Shown here: in pieces, positions 52,124 to 62,264 of the stretch
How the letters are laid out: each line of letters starts with the position of its first letter
Position numbering within the stretch: the first letter of the stretch is position 1
Made by a program: the position numbers and the translations under genes
Assembly (NCBI GenBank): GCA_945920215.1
Contig: CAMEJM010000004.1
Location: 1-64,000, forward strand
From: an uncultured bacterium
Lineage (GTDB): Bacteria; Bacillota; Clostridia; Oscillospirales; CAG-272
Direction: 5' to 3'
Length of the DNA: 64,000 bases
Notes under the pieces: model-generated
Seen by the model: only the letters and a program-made list of their open reading frames with translations
Database searches by the model: none
What the model was told of the DNA's origin: nothing

Positions 52124-54385
52124 ATGGCAAAGACAAAATCAAGAACCGACCCTGTGGGAATCACAAGAAAACGCGCGATGATTCTGTTCATTTCCTTTTC
52201 TGTTTTTCTTGTGTATTTGCTCTCCTACATTCTTTCCATGCAGGTTTTCTCATATGATCGATACCAAGGAAAAGTATTGAACCAGATCACCACCACTTCT
52301 CCTCTGCGCGCCAAGCGTGGGAATATTCTGGACGCCAACGGCAATACCTTGGCAGAAAGCACGACGGAATGGCGTATTTTCCTCTCTCCCGTCGATATAC
52401 GCGATTGCACAAAGAAAGACGGCGTGGACTACGCCACCCTGATTGCACAAGAACTGTCCGCTCTTCTCCCCCTTGATTTTGAGACCATTTATAAAAAGGC
52501 CTCCAACAGCCGTGTGATTGACGAAACACTCTTGAAACGCGCAGATGAAACCACCTACCGTGCAACTCTCAACCTGATCCGGGAGAAAAACCTCGGAGAT
52601 ATGATTCACACCGAGGCGTTTTATTCACGGTATTATCCCAACGGTAAATTTCTCTGTCAGGTACTTGGCTTTACCGGAAGCGACAGTCAGGGATTATTCG
52701 GCTTGGAATACCAATACAACGAAATTCTGACCGGCAAAGACGGCTACTATGTTTACGCGAAGGATGCGAACGGCAATGAAATGCCGAACCAGTACGTCAG
52801 TTACGTGGAGGCAACCGACGGCAACAGCATTGTCACCACCATCGACAGCTACATACAGCAGCAGCTGGAATATCAGATCAATGAGACGCGCGCAACCTAT
52901 GACGCACAAAACCGCGTCACAGGCATTGTCATGAATGTCAATACAGGCGCCATCCTCGCCATGGCTACTACAAACGGCTTCGACTGCAACGACCCTTACC
53001 AGCTCGATGAGCTTTATCAGAAAAAGCTGGCTGCATCGGGCTACGCGGAAGGCAGCGATGAGTATAAAGCGCTGAAAACCGAGCTGCTCTACACCATGTG
53101 GTCCAACAAAGCGGTCAGCGAGCTGTATGAACCCGGCTCTACGTTCAAAATCTTTACCTCCTGTGTGGGTCTGGAAACGGGTGCCACTACCATGCAGGAC
53201 CACTATTCCTGCTCCGGTTCTCTGCGCATCGGCGGTTATAACATCTCCTGCCATAAGAGAGGCGGGCATGGCTCCGGCTTCACCTTTGCCTATGGGCTGC
53301 AAAACTCCTGTAATCCCACCATGATGACGGTCGCCGCAAAAATCGGCGCGGAGCGTTTCTATGAGTATTTTGGGAAATTCGGTTATCTCGATAAAACCGG
53401 CATCGACCTGCCGAGCGAAGCAAAAACCATTTTCCACACGCTGGCGGGCCTCGGGACCACCGAGCTTGCTACCTCCTCTTTCGGACAACGGTTTAAGGTC
53501 ACGATGATACAGCAGCTGACCATGGTGGCTTGCGCGGCAAACGGCGGCAAGCTTGTGACTCCCTATCTTGTGCAAAAGGTAGTGGACGCGGACGGCAATG
53601 TTATCAGCGAGCATGAAACCGATATCAAGCGCACTGTCATATCCGAGGAAACCTCACGGCAAATCGCCGCATGCCTTGAAGAAGGCGTCTCGGGAAACGG
53701 CGGTGCGAAAAACGCATATGTAGCGGGATACAAAGTGGCTGCCAAAACAGGTACCAGTCAGAAATTCGATATTCTCGATGAAAACGGTAACTCTTATCTG
53801 CGCGTCGGATCCTGCGTGGCGTTTGCTCCCTCCGATCAGCCGGAAATCGCCTGCATTATCGTTGTGGACGAACCGCAGAACGGCAAGTACGGCAGCATGG
53901 TCGCGGCGCCCTATATTTCCGGACTTTTGACAAACGTGCTTCCGTATCTTAACTTTGAGGCAAAATATTCAGAAGAAGATCGCACTGCCGTCGTGGGCAA
54001 CTATGTCGGTCAAAGCGTTACCGATGCCAAGAAGGCGCTGAAGGATGCCGGGCTTACCTGTCGGGTCATCGGAGACGGCACGCAAATCACCTCGCAGGTT
54101 CCCTCACCGGAGACGGTCCTGCGGTGCGAGGGCGGCTGCGTCCTACTCTATACAGACGGCGCCCTCGAGGAGTACACAACGGTACCGAATTTACGCGGCT
54201 TGGACGCACAAACAGCAAACGCTATGCTCCTGAACGCCGGATTGAACATTGAAGTGGCAGGCGCCAAAAACTTTTATATCGGACAGAATGCCACAGTCAT
54301 CACACAGGGGGTGGAACCGGGATTAAAAGTCAAGCGCGGTACCGTGGTACGCGTGACGTTTCTGCATACGGACGATCAAGACTGA
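52124..54385 (+). CDS. Division transpeptidase PBP with two PASTA domains
   Basis: Class B penicillin-binding protein that cross-links septal (or spore-cortex) peptidoglycan; FtsI/SpoVD family. A transmembrane anchor spans residues about 18-40, then the PBP dimer domain (LRAKRGNILDANGNTLAES). The transpeptidase motifs are SxxK at Ser339-Thr-Phe-Lys342, SxN in LQNSCNP and KTG in AAKTGTSQ. Two PASTA domains close the 753-aa protein (from about residue 625, VPNLRGLDAQTANAML in the second). The cluster carries only one such gene, so it may serve as FtsI; a SpoVD role cannot be excluded. Confidence 0.93.
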   Translation: MAKTKSRTDPVGITRKRAMILFISFSVFLVYLLSYILSMQVFSYDRYQGKVLNQITTTSPLRAKRGNILDANGNTLAESTTEWRIFLSPVDIRDCTKKDGVDYATLIAQELSALLPLDFETIYKKASNSRVIDETLLKRADETTYRATLNLIREKNLGDMIHTEAFYSRYYPNGKFLCQVLGFTGSDSQGLFGLEYQYNEILTGKDGYYVYAKDANGNEMPNQYVSYVEATDGNSIVTTIDSYIQQQLEYQINETRATYDAQNRVTGIVMNVNTGAILAMATTNGFDCNDPYQLDELYQKKLAASGYAEGSDEYKALKTELLYTMWSNKAVSELYEPGSTFKIFTSCVGLETGATTMQDHYSCSGSLRIGGYNISCHKRGGHGSGFTFAYGLQNSCNPTMMTVAAKIGAERFYEYFGKFGYLDKTGIDLPSEAKTIFHTLAGLGTTELATSSFGQRFKVTMIQQLTMVACAANGGKLVTPYLVQKVVDADGNVISEHETDIKRTVISEETSRQIAACLEEGVSGNGGAKNAYVAGYKVAAKTGTSQKFDILDENGNSYLRVGSCVAFAPSDQPEIACIIVVDEPQNGKYGSMVAAPYISGLLTNVLPYLNFEAKYSEEDRTAVVGNYVGQSVTDAKKALKDAGLTCRVIGDGTQITSQVPSPETVLRCEGGCVLLYTDGALEEYTTVPNLRGLDAQTANAMLLNAGLNIEVAGAKNFYIGQNATVITQGVEPGLKVKRGTVVRVTFLHTDDQD

Positions 54386-54422
54386 TGATAAACATCAGAG
54401 AAAAACGATCGAGGTCTTTGAT

Positions 54423-55970
54423 ATGAAATTATCCGAATTGCTTTCCGCCGGAGAATACCGTCCCCTGACCGCCTGCCCTCTTCCCGAAGAAGTCGCTGTC
54501 GGAGAAATCGTCAGCGATACACGTTCCCTCTCTCCCGGCTGTCTGTTTGTCTGTCTTGCCGGCACCCGTTTTGATACACATCAATGTCTCTCCGAAGTCG
54601 CAACGGCGGGCGCCGCGGTTGCACTTGTCGAGGAAAATGCGGAATACGAAATTCCCGCAGGGCTGATTTGTCTGGAAGTGGCTTCCACCAGAAAAGCGCT
54701 CGCGCTTGTATGGAGCAGATTCTGCGGAGAGCCGCAGAAGAAAATGCGGATGATAGGCGTCACGGGAACCAACGGCAAAACCTCCGTTGCGACCATGTTG
54801 GATACCGTTTTGCGTGCAGCAGGCTGTCGCACCGCGCTTCTCGGTACCATCGGGTGCGTCATTGACGGAGAGCCGTATAGCGGCGAAAGCGAAAACGCCG
54901 CCAAGCGCCTGACCACCATGACCACCCCCGACCCGGATATTCTTTACCCACTTCTGAAAAGCGCCGCGGAGCGCGGGGTCACGCACGTTATTATGGAAGT
55001 GTCCTCGCACGCGCTGGCGCTCGGAAAGGTATCCCCGATTCTGTTTGACGAGGCGGTGTTTACCAACCTCTCCCCAGAGCACCTGGATTTCCATCACGAT
55101 ATGGAATCGTACGGGCAGGCAAAGGAAATCCTGTTTGACCAGTGCCGGCATGCAACGCTCAACTGTGATGACGCATTCGGCGCTTCCTTGGCAGGAAAAC
55201 TACTGTGCCCACACGATGACTGCGGGTGCGTTTGGGTCGGGAACGTCACCGTCTCCTGTGTGGAAGATCTCGCGGCGGAGGGCGTCCGGTATTTTTACAG
55301 AAACGGAAGAATCACGCATCTTTTGCATATGCCTTTTCCCGGTATGTTTACGGTATACAACTCCATGCTGGCAGCAACCGCCGCCATTTCCCTCGGTATA
55401 CCTCCCACAATTGCATTTTCCGCTTTGGAGAATATGAAACCCATACCGGGGCGCATGGAACGTATCAGCGATACCGAAGATGATATCCGCGTATACATCG
55501 ACTTTGCCCATACCGAGACAGCGCTCCGCAATCTGTTGAAAACCGCGCGCCGCCTGCTCTCCGGAACGGGAGGACTTGTGCTGGTATTCGGCTGCGGCGG
55601 CGACCGGGACAAAACGAAACGCGCTCCCATGGGAAAATGCGCAGCCGAGCTGGCGGATTTCACGATTGTCACAAGCGATAACAGCCGCACCGAAGAAACG
55701 CAGAGCATTATAGACGATATTTTGCTGGGCCACACAAAAGCTGGGGCGCGCGTCGTCATCCCGGACCGTCAACGCGCCATTGAATACGCGATTGCCAACG
55801 CCGGCAGCGGAGACGTTATTCTGCTCGCCGGAAAGGGACATGAACAGTATGAAATCAAAGGGGAACGCATATTGCCGTTCGACGAAAGAAAAATTGCCCG
55901 GGAGGCGCTAAATACACGCAAAGCAGGACATACTACCCAAAGAGAGGGGCAAGCGAACGTATGCGAATAA
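54423..55970 (+). CDS. murE: UDP-MurNAc-tripeptide synthetase MurE
   Basis: Adds the third residue of the peptidoglycan stem to UDP-MurNAc-L-Ala-D-Glu. The Mur-ligase ATP motif GVTGTNGKT is at residues 112-120, followed by MEVSSHAL, FTNLSPEHLDFH and the carboxylated-Lys region. The specificity motif reads DNSR (TSDNSRTEET), close to the DNPR that selects meso-diaminopimelate; the retained Arg supports mDAP over Lys. Length is 515 aa. It overlaps murF by 10 nt. Confidence 0.94.
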   Translation: MKLSELLSAGEYRPLTACPLPEEVAVGEIVSDTRSLSPGCLFVCLAGTRFDTHQCLSEVATAGAAVALVEENAEYEIPAGLICLEVASTRKALALVWSRFCGEPQKKMRMIGVTGTNGKTSVATMLDTVLRAAGCRTALLGTIGCVIDGEPYSGESENAAKRLTTMTTPDPDILYPLLKSAAERGVTHVIMEVSSHALALGKVSPILFDEAVFTNLSPEHLDFHHDMESYGQAKEILFDQCRHATLNCDDAFGASLAGKLLCPHDDCGCVWVGNVTVSCVEDLAAEGVRYFYRNGRITHLLHMPFPGMFTVYNSMLAATAAISLGIPPTIAFSALENMKPIPGRMERISDTEDDIRVYIDFAHTETALRNLLKTARRLLSGTGGLVLVFGCGGDRDKTKRAPMGKCAAELADFTIVTSDNSRTEETQSIIDDILLGHTKAGARVVIPDRQRAIEYAIANAGSGDVILLAGKGHEQYEIKGERILPFDERKIAREALNTRKAGHTTQREGQANVCE

Positions 55971-57382
55971 AACTCGGTCATCCTCTGCTTGTCAAAACGG
56001 TAACTGACGCTTGCCGCGGAGTGCTGAAATGTCATGAAAACGTCTGCACTCTGCAAGCCGTCACACACTTAACAACCGATTCTCGTGAGGTGGAGCGCGG
56101 GGATCTGTTCGTTGCCCTGCAAGGTGAAAACGGCGACGGACACAACTACATTGAAAAAGCGATGGAAGCCGGCGCCTCCTTAATTCTGTGTGCGCACGAC
56201 CGCGCCCCCTGTCCATTGATGAATACCTGTTGTATTCTCGTAGAAGATACCATGCGTGCGCTTTCCAGTCTGGCGGCAGCGTATGCAGGAGACATTCCCC
56301 ATACCACCATTGCCGTCACGGGCAGCGTGGGAAAAACCACCGCACGGCGCTTTTTAAGTTGTGTTCTCGGACAGCGTTTTCATGTTCATGAGAGTCCGGA
56401 AAACTACAACAACCTGCTCGGCGTTTGTCTGACGCTGCTGACAATGCCGCAGGATACCGAAGTTCTTATTGCGGAATGCGGTATGGACGGCGCGGGACAA
56501 ATATCGGTTCTTTCAAGACTTCTTTGCCCGGAATACGCCGTGATTACCAACGTCGGCGTATCTCATATGGAAAAGCTCGGGTCTCGGCGCGCCATTTGCC
56601 AAGCAAAGCTTGAGATTGTCGACGGGATGCACGGCGGAAAAGTTTTGATTGAGGGTGACGACGCCTATCTGAACCTCTATGCCCCATGTCATGCCGTCAC
56701 CGTTTCGGCAACCAACGCAGGGGCGCTTTACCGTGCCATACACGCGCGGTGTGACGAGCACGGGATTTCCTTCGACTTTGTATCTCCCGCGGGGGTATAT
56801 ACAAATATGCGCATTCCCTCGCTTGGCATGCACACGCTCTCCTGCGCCGCCTTTGCCGTGGCAATGGGGCAGATCCTCGGAATGACGGAAGTAGAAATCC
56901 GCGCAGGGCTCATGCGCTACTCCCCACAGTTTCAGCGCCAAAGCCTCCTGCATTTCGGACGCGTCACCGTACTCTTAGACGCCTACAATGCCTGCCCGGA
57001 TTCCATGAAGGCAGCTTGCGCTTCCGTAAAACTGCTTTCAGAGAGTTCCGGCGGCGGAAAAATCGCCGTTCTCGGAGACATGAAAGAACTGGGACGGGAA
57101 AGTGAAGCTTTTCACCGCGACATCGGAGCCCATATCGCCGCGGAAGGGTTCAAAGCACTGATTGCGATCGGGGAGCAAGCCCGGGAGTACGCTCTCGGCG
57201 CGACAGCGAGTGGTATGGCTAAACAAAACATACGGGTTTTCCCATCCGACGCGCCCGTCGAAGAAATTTTTGCCGCTTTGCTTCCGTACATAGACGCCTA
57301 TGACGTGGTACTCTTGAAAGGCTCACGCGCCATGCGTCTGGAAAGGCTGATCGCCCCTCTGAAAGAAACACTTCTGTCGTAA
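55961..57382 (+). CDS. murF: UDP-MurNAc-tripeptide--D-Ala-D-Ala ligase MurF
   Basis: Adds the D-Ala-D-Ala dipeptide, the last cytoplasmic step before lipid linkage. The ATP loop is VTGSVGKTTARRF, and the MurF-typical ENYNNLLGVCLTLL, ECGMDGAGQISVLSRL and ITNVGVSHMEKLGS follow; DAYNACPDSM and GDMKELG mark the C-terminal domain. Length is 473 aa. Start ATG at 55961 overlaps the murE end and follows GAGAGGGG. Confidence 0.95.
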   Translation: MRIKLGHPLLVKTVTDACRGVLKCHENVCTLQAVTHLTTDSREVERGDLFVALQGENGDGHNYIEKAMEAGASLILCAHDRAPCPLMNTCCILVEDTMRALSSLAAAYAGDIPHTTIAVTGSVGKTTARRFLSCVLGQRFHVHESPENYNNLLGVCLTLLTMPQDTEVLIAECGMDGAGQISVLSRLLCPEYAVITNVGVSHMEKLGSRRAICQAKLEIVDGMHGGKVLIEGDDAYLNLYAPCHAVTVSATNAGALYRAIHARCDEHGISFDFVSPAGVYTNMRIPSLGMHTLSCAAFAVAMGQILGMTEVEIRAGLMRYSPQFQRQSLLHFGRVTVLLDAYNACPDSMKAACASVKLLSESSGGGKIAVLGDMKELGRESEAFHRDIGAHIAAEGFKALIAIGEQAREYALGATASGMAKQNIRVFPSDAPVEEIFAALLPYIDAYDVVLLKGSRAMRLERLIAPLKETLLS

Positions 57383-57397
57383 TCGAAAGGAGCAGCA

Positions 57398-58402
57398 ATG
57401 AACGCCTATCTGTTTTCCACCCTGCTGACCCTGACCGTATTTGTTTTCACGGTGCTGTCCACAGGGGCAATTTTGCCGCTTTTACACCGCAAACACGCAG
57501 GACAAATCATTCTGGAGATAGGTCCCAACTGGCACAAAAGCAAAGAGGGGACTCCTACAATGGGCGGCATTGCTCCGATCATCGCCGTGATACTGGGGGG
57601 AGGAGTCTTTCTTGCTTCCTCCAAAGCCGCGGGAGTCTCGGACGCCGCGACCCCGTTTCTCCTGACTCTGCTCTTTGCGCTCGGAAACGCCGGGGTCGGA
57701 ATGGTCGATGATATCACAAAGATCGCAAAAAAGCGAAATTTGGGTCTTACCCCTTGGCAGAAGCTTATGCTGCAATCCGCGTTAGCCGCAGCATATCTTG
57801 TGATGCTGCGCCTTTTCGGCGGTGTGGATACCTCTCTCGGGCTGCCGTTTCTGAATACGGGCTTGGACATCGGATTCTTGTGGTATCCGCTTTGTTTTCT
57901 CATGATACTCTGGTTTGTCAACTGCGCAAACCTTACCGACGGCATAGACGGTCTTGCTTCCTCGGTTGCCGCCGTAGTCGCGCTCGGATATCTCGCTTTC
58001 GCTTTTGCTCTCTCCTCGTTTTCGCTCAGTCTGTGCAGCAGCTGTATGCTCGGCGCCGCCCTCGGATTCCTTGTTTATAACCGTCACCCCGCGCGCATTT
58101 TCATGGGGGACACCGGTTCCCTGTTTTTCGGTGCGCTTGCCATAGGCTCTGCATTTCTCTCCGGGTCTTTTCTGACAATCCTGTTACTCGGTATTATTTA
58201 TACGCTGGAAGGGATATCCGTGGTATTACAGGTTGCCGTATTCAAGCTGGCGCACGGGAAACGCCTGTTCCGTATGGCGCCCTTTCATCATCATCTTGAG
58301 AAATGCGGTTGGAGCGAACGGAAAATCACCGTCGCTTTCTCGCTGATAACCCTTTTATTCGGAGGGCTTGCGCTGTGGGGATTCCTATCATGCAGACAAT
58401 GA
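57398..58402 (+). CDS. mraY: Phospho-MurNAc-pentapeptide transferase MraY
   Basis: Polytopic membrane enzyme that moves phospho-MurNAc-pentapeptide onto undecaprenyl phosphate to form lipid I. About ten hydrophobic segments over 334 aa. Family motifs are GTPTMGGIAPIIA, the acidic VDDITKIAKKRNLGLTPWQK, NCANLTDGIDGLASS, FMGDTGSLFFG and MAPFHHHLEKCGW with the HHH triad. GAAAGGAG precedes the ATG. ftsW follows immediately with overlap; murD, usually between them, is absent. Confidence 0.96.
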   Translation: MNAYLFSTLLTLTVFVFTVLSTGAILPLLHRKHAGQIILEIGPNWHKSKEGTPTMGGIAPIIAVILGGGVFLASSKAAGVSDAATPFLLTLLFALGNAGVGMVDDITKIAKKRNLGLTPWQKLMLQSALAAAYLVMLRLFGGVDTSLGLPFLNTGLDIGFLWYPLCFLMILWFVNCANLTDGIDGLASSVAAVVALGYLAFAFALSSFSLSLCSSCMLGAALGFLVYNRHPARIFMGDTGSLFFGALAIGSAFLSGSFLTILLLGIIYTLEGISVVLQVAVFKLAHGKRLFRMAPFHHHLEKCGWSERKITVAFSLITLLFGGLALWGFLSCRQ

Positions 58403-59610
58403 CCGCATCTGCCGAAACGCCAAAAAAAGAGCGTTCCTTTTTCTCGCGTCTTGCCTTTGACCCCGGCACGACCTTGCGTGATTTCAGAATCGAAAAGAAC
58501 GCGCCCCGCTTTGACCCGATCCTACTGGGTATCATTCTGACTTTGGTCATCTGCGGCTCTCTGATGATTTTCTCCGCCAGTTTCGCCTATGCGGAATACC
58601 GGTACGGTGACAGTTACTATTTTATCGGCAGACAAATCATATGGGTAATTCTCAGTTTGGCTCTGATGCTTTTCAGCTCCATGCTGACCCCTGCGTTCTA
58701 TAAACATTTGGCTCTGCCGCTCTACTGCACGGTACTGGTTCTGCTCGTGGCGGTCCTTATCATCGGGCAGATCGGCAACGGCGCACAACGCTGGATATCC
58801 ATCGGTCCCATCACCATACAGCCCTCAGAGATCGCCAAAACATCGCTGGTACTGATTCTTGCGCGGTATTTTTCCGTGTTTTCAAAACAAGCACTGGAAA
58901 TCAAGAACCGCCCGCGCATGCTTTTGTGGGGGACGCTGATTCCCTTCTGCTTTATCGGTTTGTTCTGTATCCTCGTCATGCTGCAAAAGCATCTTTCGGG
59001 TATCATCATTCTCGGCTGTATCGGCGTATGTGTCATGTTCGCGTCCGGCATCTCTCTGCGTTATCTCGGCTATTGTTGCGGTGCGGCAGGGGTGGGAGTC
59101 ACCTGTCTTGCCCTATTCACGGATTACACAAAGAAACGCATCACGACGTGGCTCAACCCGGAACTATATCCTCTTGAGGGCGGCTGGCAGACCCTGCAAG
59201 GTCTGATGGCAATCGGCTCCGGCGGGTTCTTCGGTCTCGGCTTCGGGCAAAGCAGATTGAAATACTCCTATGTATCCGAGCCTGCCAACGATATGATTTT
59301 TACCATCCTGTGCGAAGAACTCGGATTCCTCGGAGCCGCAGCAGTGATTGTGCTGTTCCTGCTGTTCATCTGGCGCGGGGTCAAAATCGGGCTTGGAAAT
59401 TCTGATCCATTTGCACGCCTGACAGCCCTCGGTATCACCGCCAAGGTAGCCATTCAGGTAGTTCTGAACATAGCCGTTGTGACAAACACCATTCCAAACA
59501 CGGGTATTTCACTGCCGTTTTTCAGCTACGGTGGGTCATCCATGCTGATGGTGCTGTTCGAAATGGGAATTCTTCTCTCCATTTCGCGTACATCTGTTTT
59601 GAGAAAGTGA
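58390..59610 (+). CDS. ftsW: Septal peptidoglycan glycosyltransferase FtsW
   Basis: SEDS-family polymerase that extends glycan strands from lipid II at the septum with its partner class B PBP. About ten transmembrane segments. Motifs include FSASFAYAEYRYGDSYYFIGRQ, GNGAQRWISIGPITIQPSEIAK, AIGSGGFFGLGFGQSRLKYSYVSEPANDMIFTILCEELGFLG and NTGISLPFFSYGGSSM, the SEDS signature. Two starts are possible, ATG 58390 (GGGGA nine bases upstream) and ATG 58399 overlapping the mraY stop (ATGA); I chose the former with modest confidence. Product is 406 aa. Confidence 0.94.
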   Translation: MQTMTASAETPKKERSFFSRLAFDPGTTLRDFRIEKNAPRFDPILLGIILTLVICGSLMIFSASFAYAEYRYGDSYYFIGRQIIWVILSLALMLFSSMLTPAFYKHLALPLYCTVLVLLVAVLIIGQIGNGAQRWISIGPITIQPSEIAKTSLVLILARYFSVFSKQALEIKNRPRMLLWGTLIPFCFIGLFCILVMLQKHLSGIIILGCIGVCVMFASGISLRYLGYCCGAAGVGVTCLALFTDYTKKRITTWLNPELYPLEGGWQTLQGLMAIGSGGFFGLGFGQSRLKYSYVSEPANDMIFTILCEELGFLGAAAVIVLFLLFIWRGVKIGLGNSDPFARLTALGITAKVAIQVVLNIAVVTNTIPNTGISLPFFSYGGSSMLMVLFEMGILLSISRTSVLRK

Positions 59611-59617
59611 GAGAGGT

Positions 59618-60715
59618 ATGCGGATTTTCTTCGCAGCGGGCGGTACCGCCGGACATATCAACCCCGCCATTGCCACCGCGCAAATCGTGAAAGAGGCGGA
59701 ACCCGATTCTGCTTTTCTGTTTGCCGCGGCTCCGGGCGGTCTTGAAAAAAGACTGGTTGGCGACGCAGGCTTTGATACGGTACCGCTCAAAGTGCACGGT
59801 CTGAAACGTTCTCTGTCTCCGAAGAACATCGCGGTTCTTTGGGATGCGGCGTTAGCAACACATCGCGCCAAAAAGCTGCTTGCTGATTTTAAGCCTGATG
59901 TGGTGTTCGGAACAGGCGGATATCTCAGTTATCCGGTCCTGCGCGCCGCGCAACGAATGGGTATTCCCACTGTGCTTCACGAATCTAATGCCATTCCCGG
60001 TTTGAGCGCAAAACTGCTCGCACGCCGCACCGATCTTGTTTTACTGACGTTTCCAGACGCGGCTAAGCAGTTTCCGTCACTGGTTCACTGCGTTCACACA
60101 GGCACCCCTCTGCGGGTCAGTTTCTCTGAAATCAACCGCGTACAGGCGCGAAAAGAACTCGGTATCGCACCGCAAGAGCAGTTCATCGTCTCTTTCGGCG
60201 GTAGTCTCGGAGCAGATGCGTTGAACAGAATGTGTTTACAGCTCATGTGCGCAAACCAAATGGAATCCGTGCGTTACCTCCATGCCACGGGAAGACGGAA
60301 TTATGACCGCGTCATGCAGGAATTTGCCGCTCGTTCACTGCGCCCACCAGTCGGCTCACGGATCGTCCCGTATATTGAGGATATGCCGATAATTATGGCG
60401 GCGGCCGATCTGATTATTTGCCGTGCCGGAGCTTCCACACTGTCCGAGCTATCGCTGCTCGGGCGTGCTTCCGTTCTGATTCCGTATCCAAACGCTGCGT
60501 CCGACCATCAGCGCCTGAATGCGCGAAATATGTCGGAGCTCGGGGGGGCGAAAATCGTCGAGGAGGGAGATGGCGGCTATGAACATTTGAAAAAAGAAGT
60601 GTCAGATTTAATATCCGATCCGGCAGGGCGACGCAAAATGGAGCTGTGCGCCAAACGTTTACAGCCTGCTGACAGTGCTTCCCGTATACTAAACGCGCTA
60701 AAATCTCTTTTATAG
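59618..60715 (+). CDS. murG: UDP-GlcNAc transferase MurG
   Basis: Converts lipid I to lipid II by adding GlcNAc on the cytoplasmic face of the membrane. The GT-B N-terminal glycine-rich loop AAGGTAGHINPAIA, FGTGGYLSYPVLRAA and LHESNAIPGLSAKLLA, then CRAGASTLSELSLLGR and SDHQRLNARNMSELGGA, are the MurG hallmarks. Length is 365 aa. It is the last gene before a 170-bp gap containing the ftsZ promoter. The gap holds no ftsQ/divIB or ftsA. Confidence 0.95.
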   Translation: MRIFFAAGGTAGHINPAIATAQIVKEAEPDSAFLFAAAPGGLEKRLVGDAGFDTVPLKVHGLKRSLSPKNIAVLWDAALATHRAKKLLADFKPDVVFGTGGYLSYPVLRAAQRMGIPTVLHESNAIPGLSAKLLARRTDLVLLTFPDAAKQFPSLVHCVHTGTPLRVSFSEINRVQARKELGIAPQEQFIVSFGGSLGADALNRMCLQLMCANQMESVRYLHATGRRNYDRVMQEFAARSLRPPVGSRIVPYIEDMPIIMAAADLIICRAGASTLSELSLLGRASVLIPYPNAASDHQRLNARNMSELGGAKIVEEGDGGYEHLKKEVSDLISDPAGRRKMELCAKRLQPADSASRILNALKSLL

Positions 60716-60790
60716 CTATAACGCTGCCTGATTTTAATATTTAATATTTTGTTTTTATGTGAATAATTTGTAAATATGCTCGCGCGTGTA

Positions 60791-60819
60791 TTGTCATAAA
60801 ACTGTATTTATGGTAAATT
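60791..60819 (+). promoter_or_regulatory. Possible ftsZ promoter
   Basis: -35 TTGTCA (60791-60796) and a weak -10 TAAATT (60814-60819) are 17 nt apart in the AT-rich gap before ftsZ. Modest match only. Confidence 0.4.
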
Positions 60820-60885
60820 ATTAAAGAAAATAAAGCAATTTATCAAAGTTTTATGATAATAAAAAATCAAGGCAGGAGTTTTAAC

Positions 60886-62142
60886 ATGGAAGGCTTTTCT
60901 TTTGATGAAGTATATGACAGCGGCGTAAACATCAAGGTCATCGGCGTTGGCGGCGGCGGTAACAATGCAGTCAACCGTATGATTGCCACAAACATCCGCG
61001 GCGTGGAGTTTATCGCTGTGAACACAGATAATCAGGCTCTTAATACGTCCAGCGCTTCCCGCAAGATTGTCATCGGCGAAAAGGTCACCGCCGGAAAAGG
61101 CGCAGGCTCCAACCCCGACCTCGGCAAGCGCTCTGCGGAGGAAAGCATCAACGCTCTCAAAGAAGCGATTGACGGCGCCGACATGGTGTTCATCACCACC
61201 GGTATGGGCGGCGGCACAGGCACGGGCGCAGCCCCTGTCATTGCAAAGATTGCAAAGGATATGGGTATTCTGACGATCGGTATCGTGACAAAGCCTTTCG
61301 CCTTTGAGGGACGCCGCAGAATGGCTCAGGCGGAGCAAGGCATCCGTGACCTGACAGCTTGCGTAGACTCTCTGATTGTCATCCCCAACGAACGTCTGAA
61401 ACAGGTTTCCGACACCCGCATCACGCTGTCCAACGCATTTGAGATTGCGGATGAGGTCCTGCTCCGCGGTGTGCAGTCCGTCTCCGGCTTGATCAATACT
61501 CCCGGCTACATCAACCTTGACTTTGCAGACGTATCCTCCGTTATGAAAGACGCGGGATACGCACATATGGGCGTGGGCAGCGCAACAGGTCCCGAAAAAG
61601 CAAAACTCGCTGCCATGGCTGCCATTTCTTCCCCGCTTCTTGAAACCTCAATTGCAGGTGCAACCGGTGTGCTTGTAAACATCACCGTTTCCCCCGATAC
61701 CGAACTTGAAGATGTTGATTTGGCTTCTTCTATGATTACCGAGGAAGCCCACCCCGACGCAAACATTATCTGGGGTACCAACTTCGATCCCGATCTGACT
61801 GACGAGATCCGCGTCACCATCATTGCAACCGGCTTTGACAGCCAAGGCTCCGCATTCTCCGCGCCTGCAAAGCGCGCCAATCCGATGGACGAGATGTACG
61901 CCACCCTTGACGATACTGCACCTGCTGCGTCGGTTGCTCCCGCTGTTGATTCTCCGGTTCAAGAGGCACCCGCTCCCAATGTGAATTACTCCGAGCCCAC
62001 CCCCTATACCCCGGCTCCCGCGCAGGCTCCCTCTCCCGCAGCTCAACCTCAGGCAGCACCTGCACAGCCTGCCAAGGCAGACACGCTCCTTGACGACGAT
62101 TTTGACGATATTATTTCCATTCTCAAAAAAGGACGTCACTAA
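60886..62142 (+). CDS. ftsZ: Cell division GTPase FtsZ
   Basis: Tubulin homologue forming the cytokinetic Z ring. The nucleotide-binding [14 protein letters not shown] and the tubulin signature GGGTGTG (residues 108-114) lie in the GTPase domain, and the T7-loop region and [18 protein letters not shown] follow. A Pro/Ala-rich flexible linker (about residues 345-400) leads to an acidic, basic-ended C-terminal tail, [16 protein letters not shown], the likely docking peptide. The ATG at 60886 was chosen for AGGAG seven bases upstream. Product is 418 aa. ftsA is not adjacent. Confidence 0.97.
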   Translation: MEGFSFDEVYDSGVNIKVIGVGGGGNNAVNRMIATNIRGVEFIAVNTDNQALNTSSASRKIVIGEKVTAGKGAGSNPDLGKRSAEESINALKEAIDGADMVFITTGMGGGTGTGAAPVIAKIAKDMGILTIGIVTKPFAFEGRRRMAQAEQGIRDLTACVDSLIVIPNERLKQVSDTRITLSNAFEIADEVLLRGVQSVSGLINTPGYINLDFADVSSVMKDAGYAHMGVGSATGPEKAKLAAMAAISSPLLETSIAGATGVLVNITVSPDTELEDVDLASSMITEEAHPDANIIWGTNFDPDLTDEIRVTIIATGFDSQGSAFSAPAKRANPMDEMYATLDDTAPAASVAPAVDSPVQEAPAPNVNYSEPTPYTPAPAQAPSPAAQPQAAPAQPAKADTLLDDDFDDIISILKKGRH

Positions 62143-62221
62143 GCAGTCGCCATTTACCGTCAGGGGCTTATCCCGTGCAATTGATGTGCTTCTTCCTGCA
62201 TTTCAAATCCCCCGATATACA

Positions 62222-62259
62222 AAAAAGCGGCATCCGACAGGATGCTGCTTTTTGTTTTT
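62222..62259 (+). terminator. Bidirectional terminator between ftsZ and kdgK
   Basis: A 14-bp stem with one mismatch (62222-62235 with 62240-62253) has an A-run on the left and a T-run on the right, then more T residues. It ends the dcw transcript on plus and, by its A-run, the kdgK operon on minus. Confidence 0.88.
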
Positions 62260-62264
62260 AGACA

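Noticed and set aside
52694..53614. 306-codon minus-strand frame inside the division PBP
   Set aside because: Overlaps the transpeptidase domain with its SxxK and SxN motifs on the other strand; shadow only.
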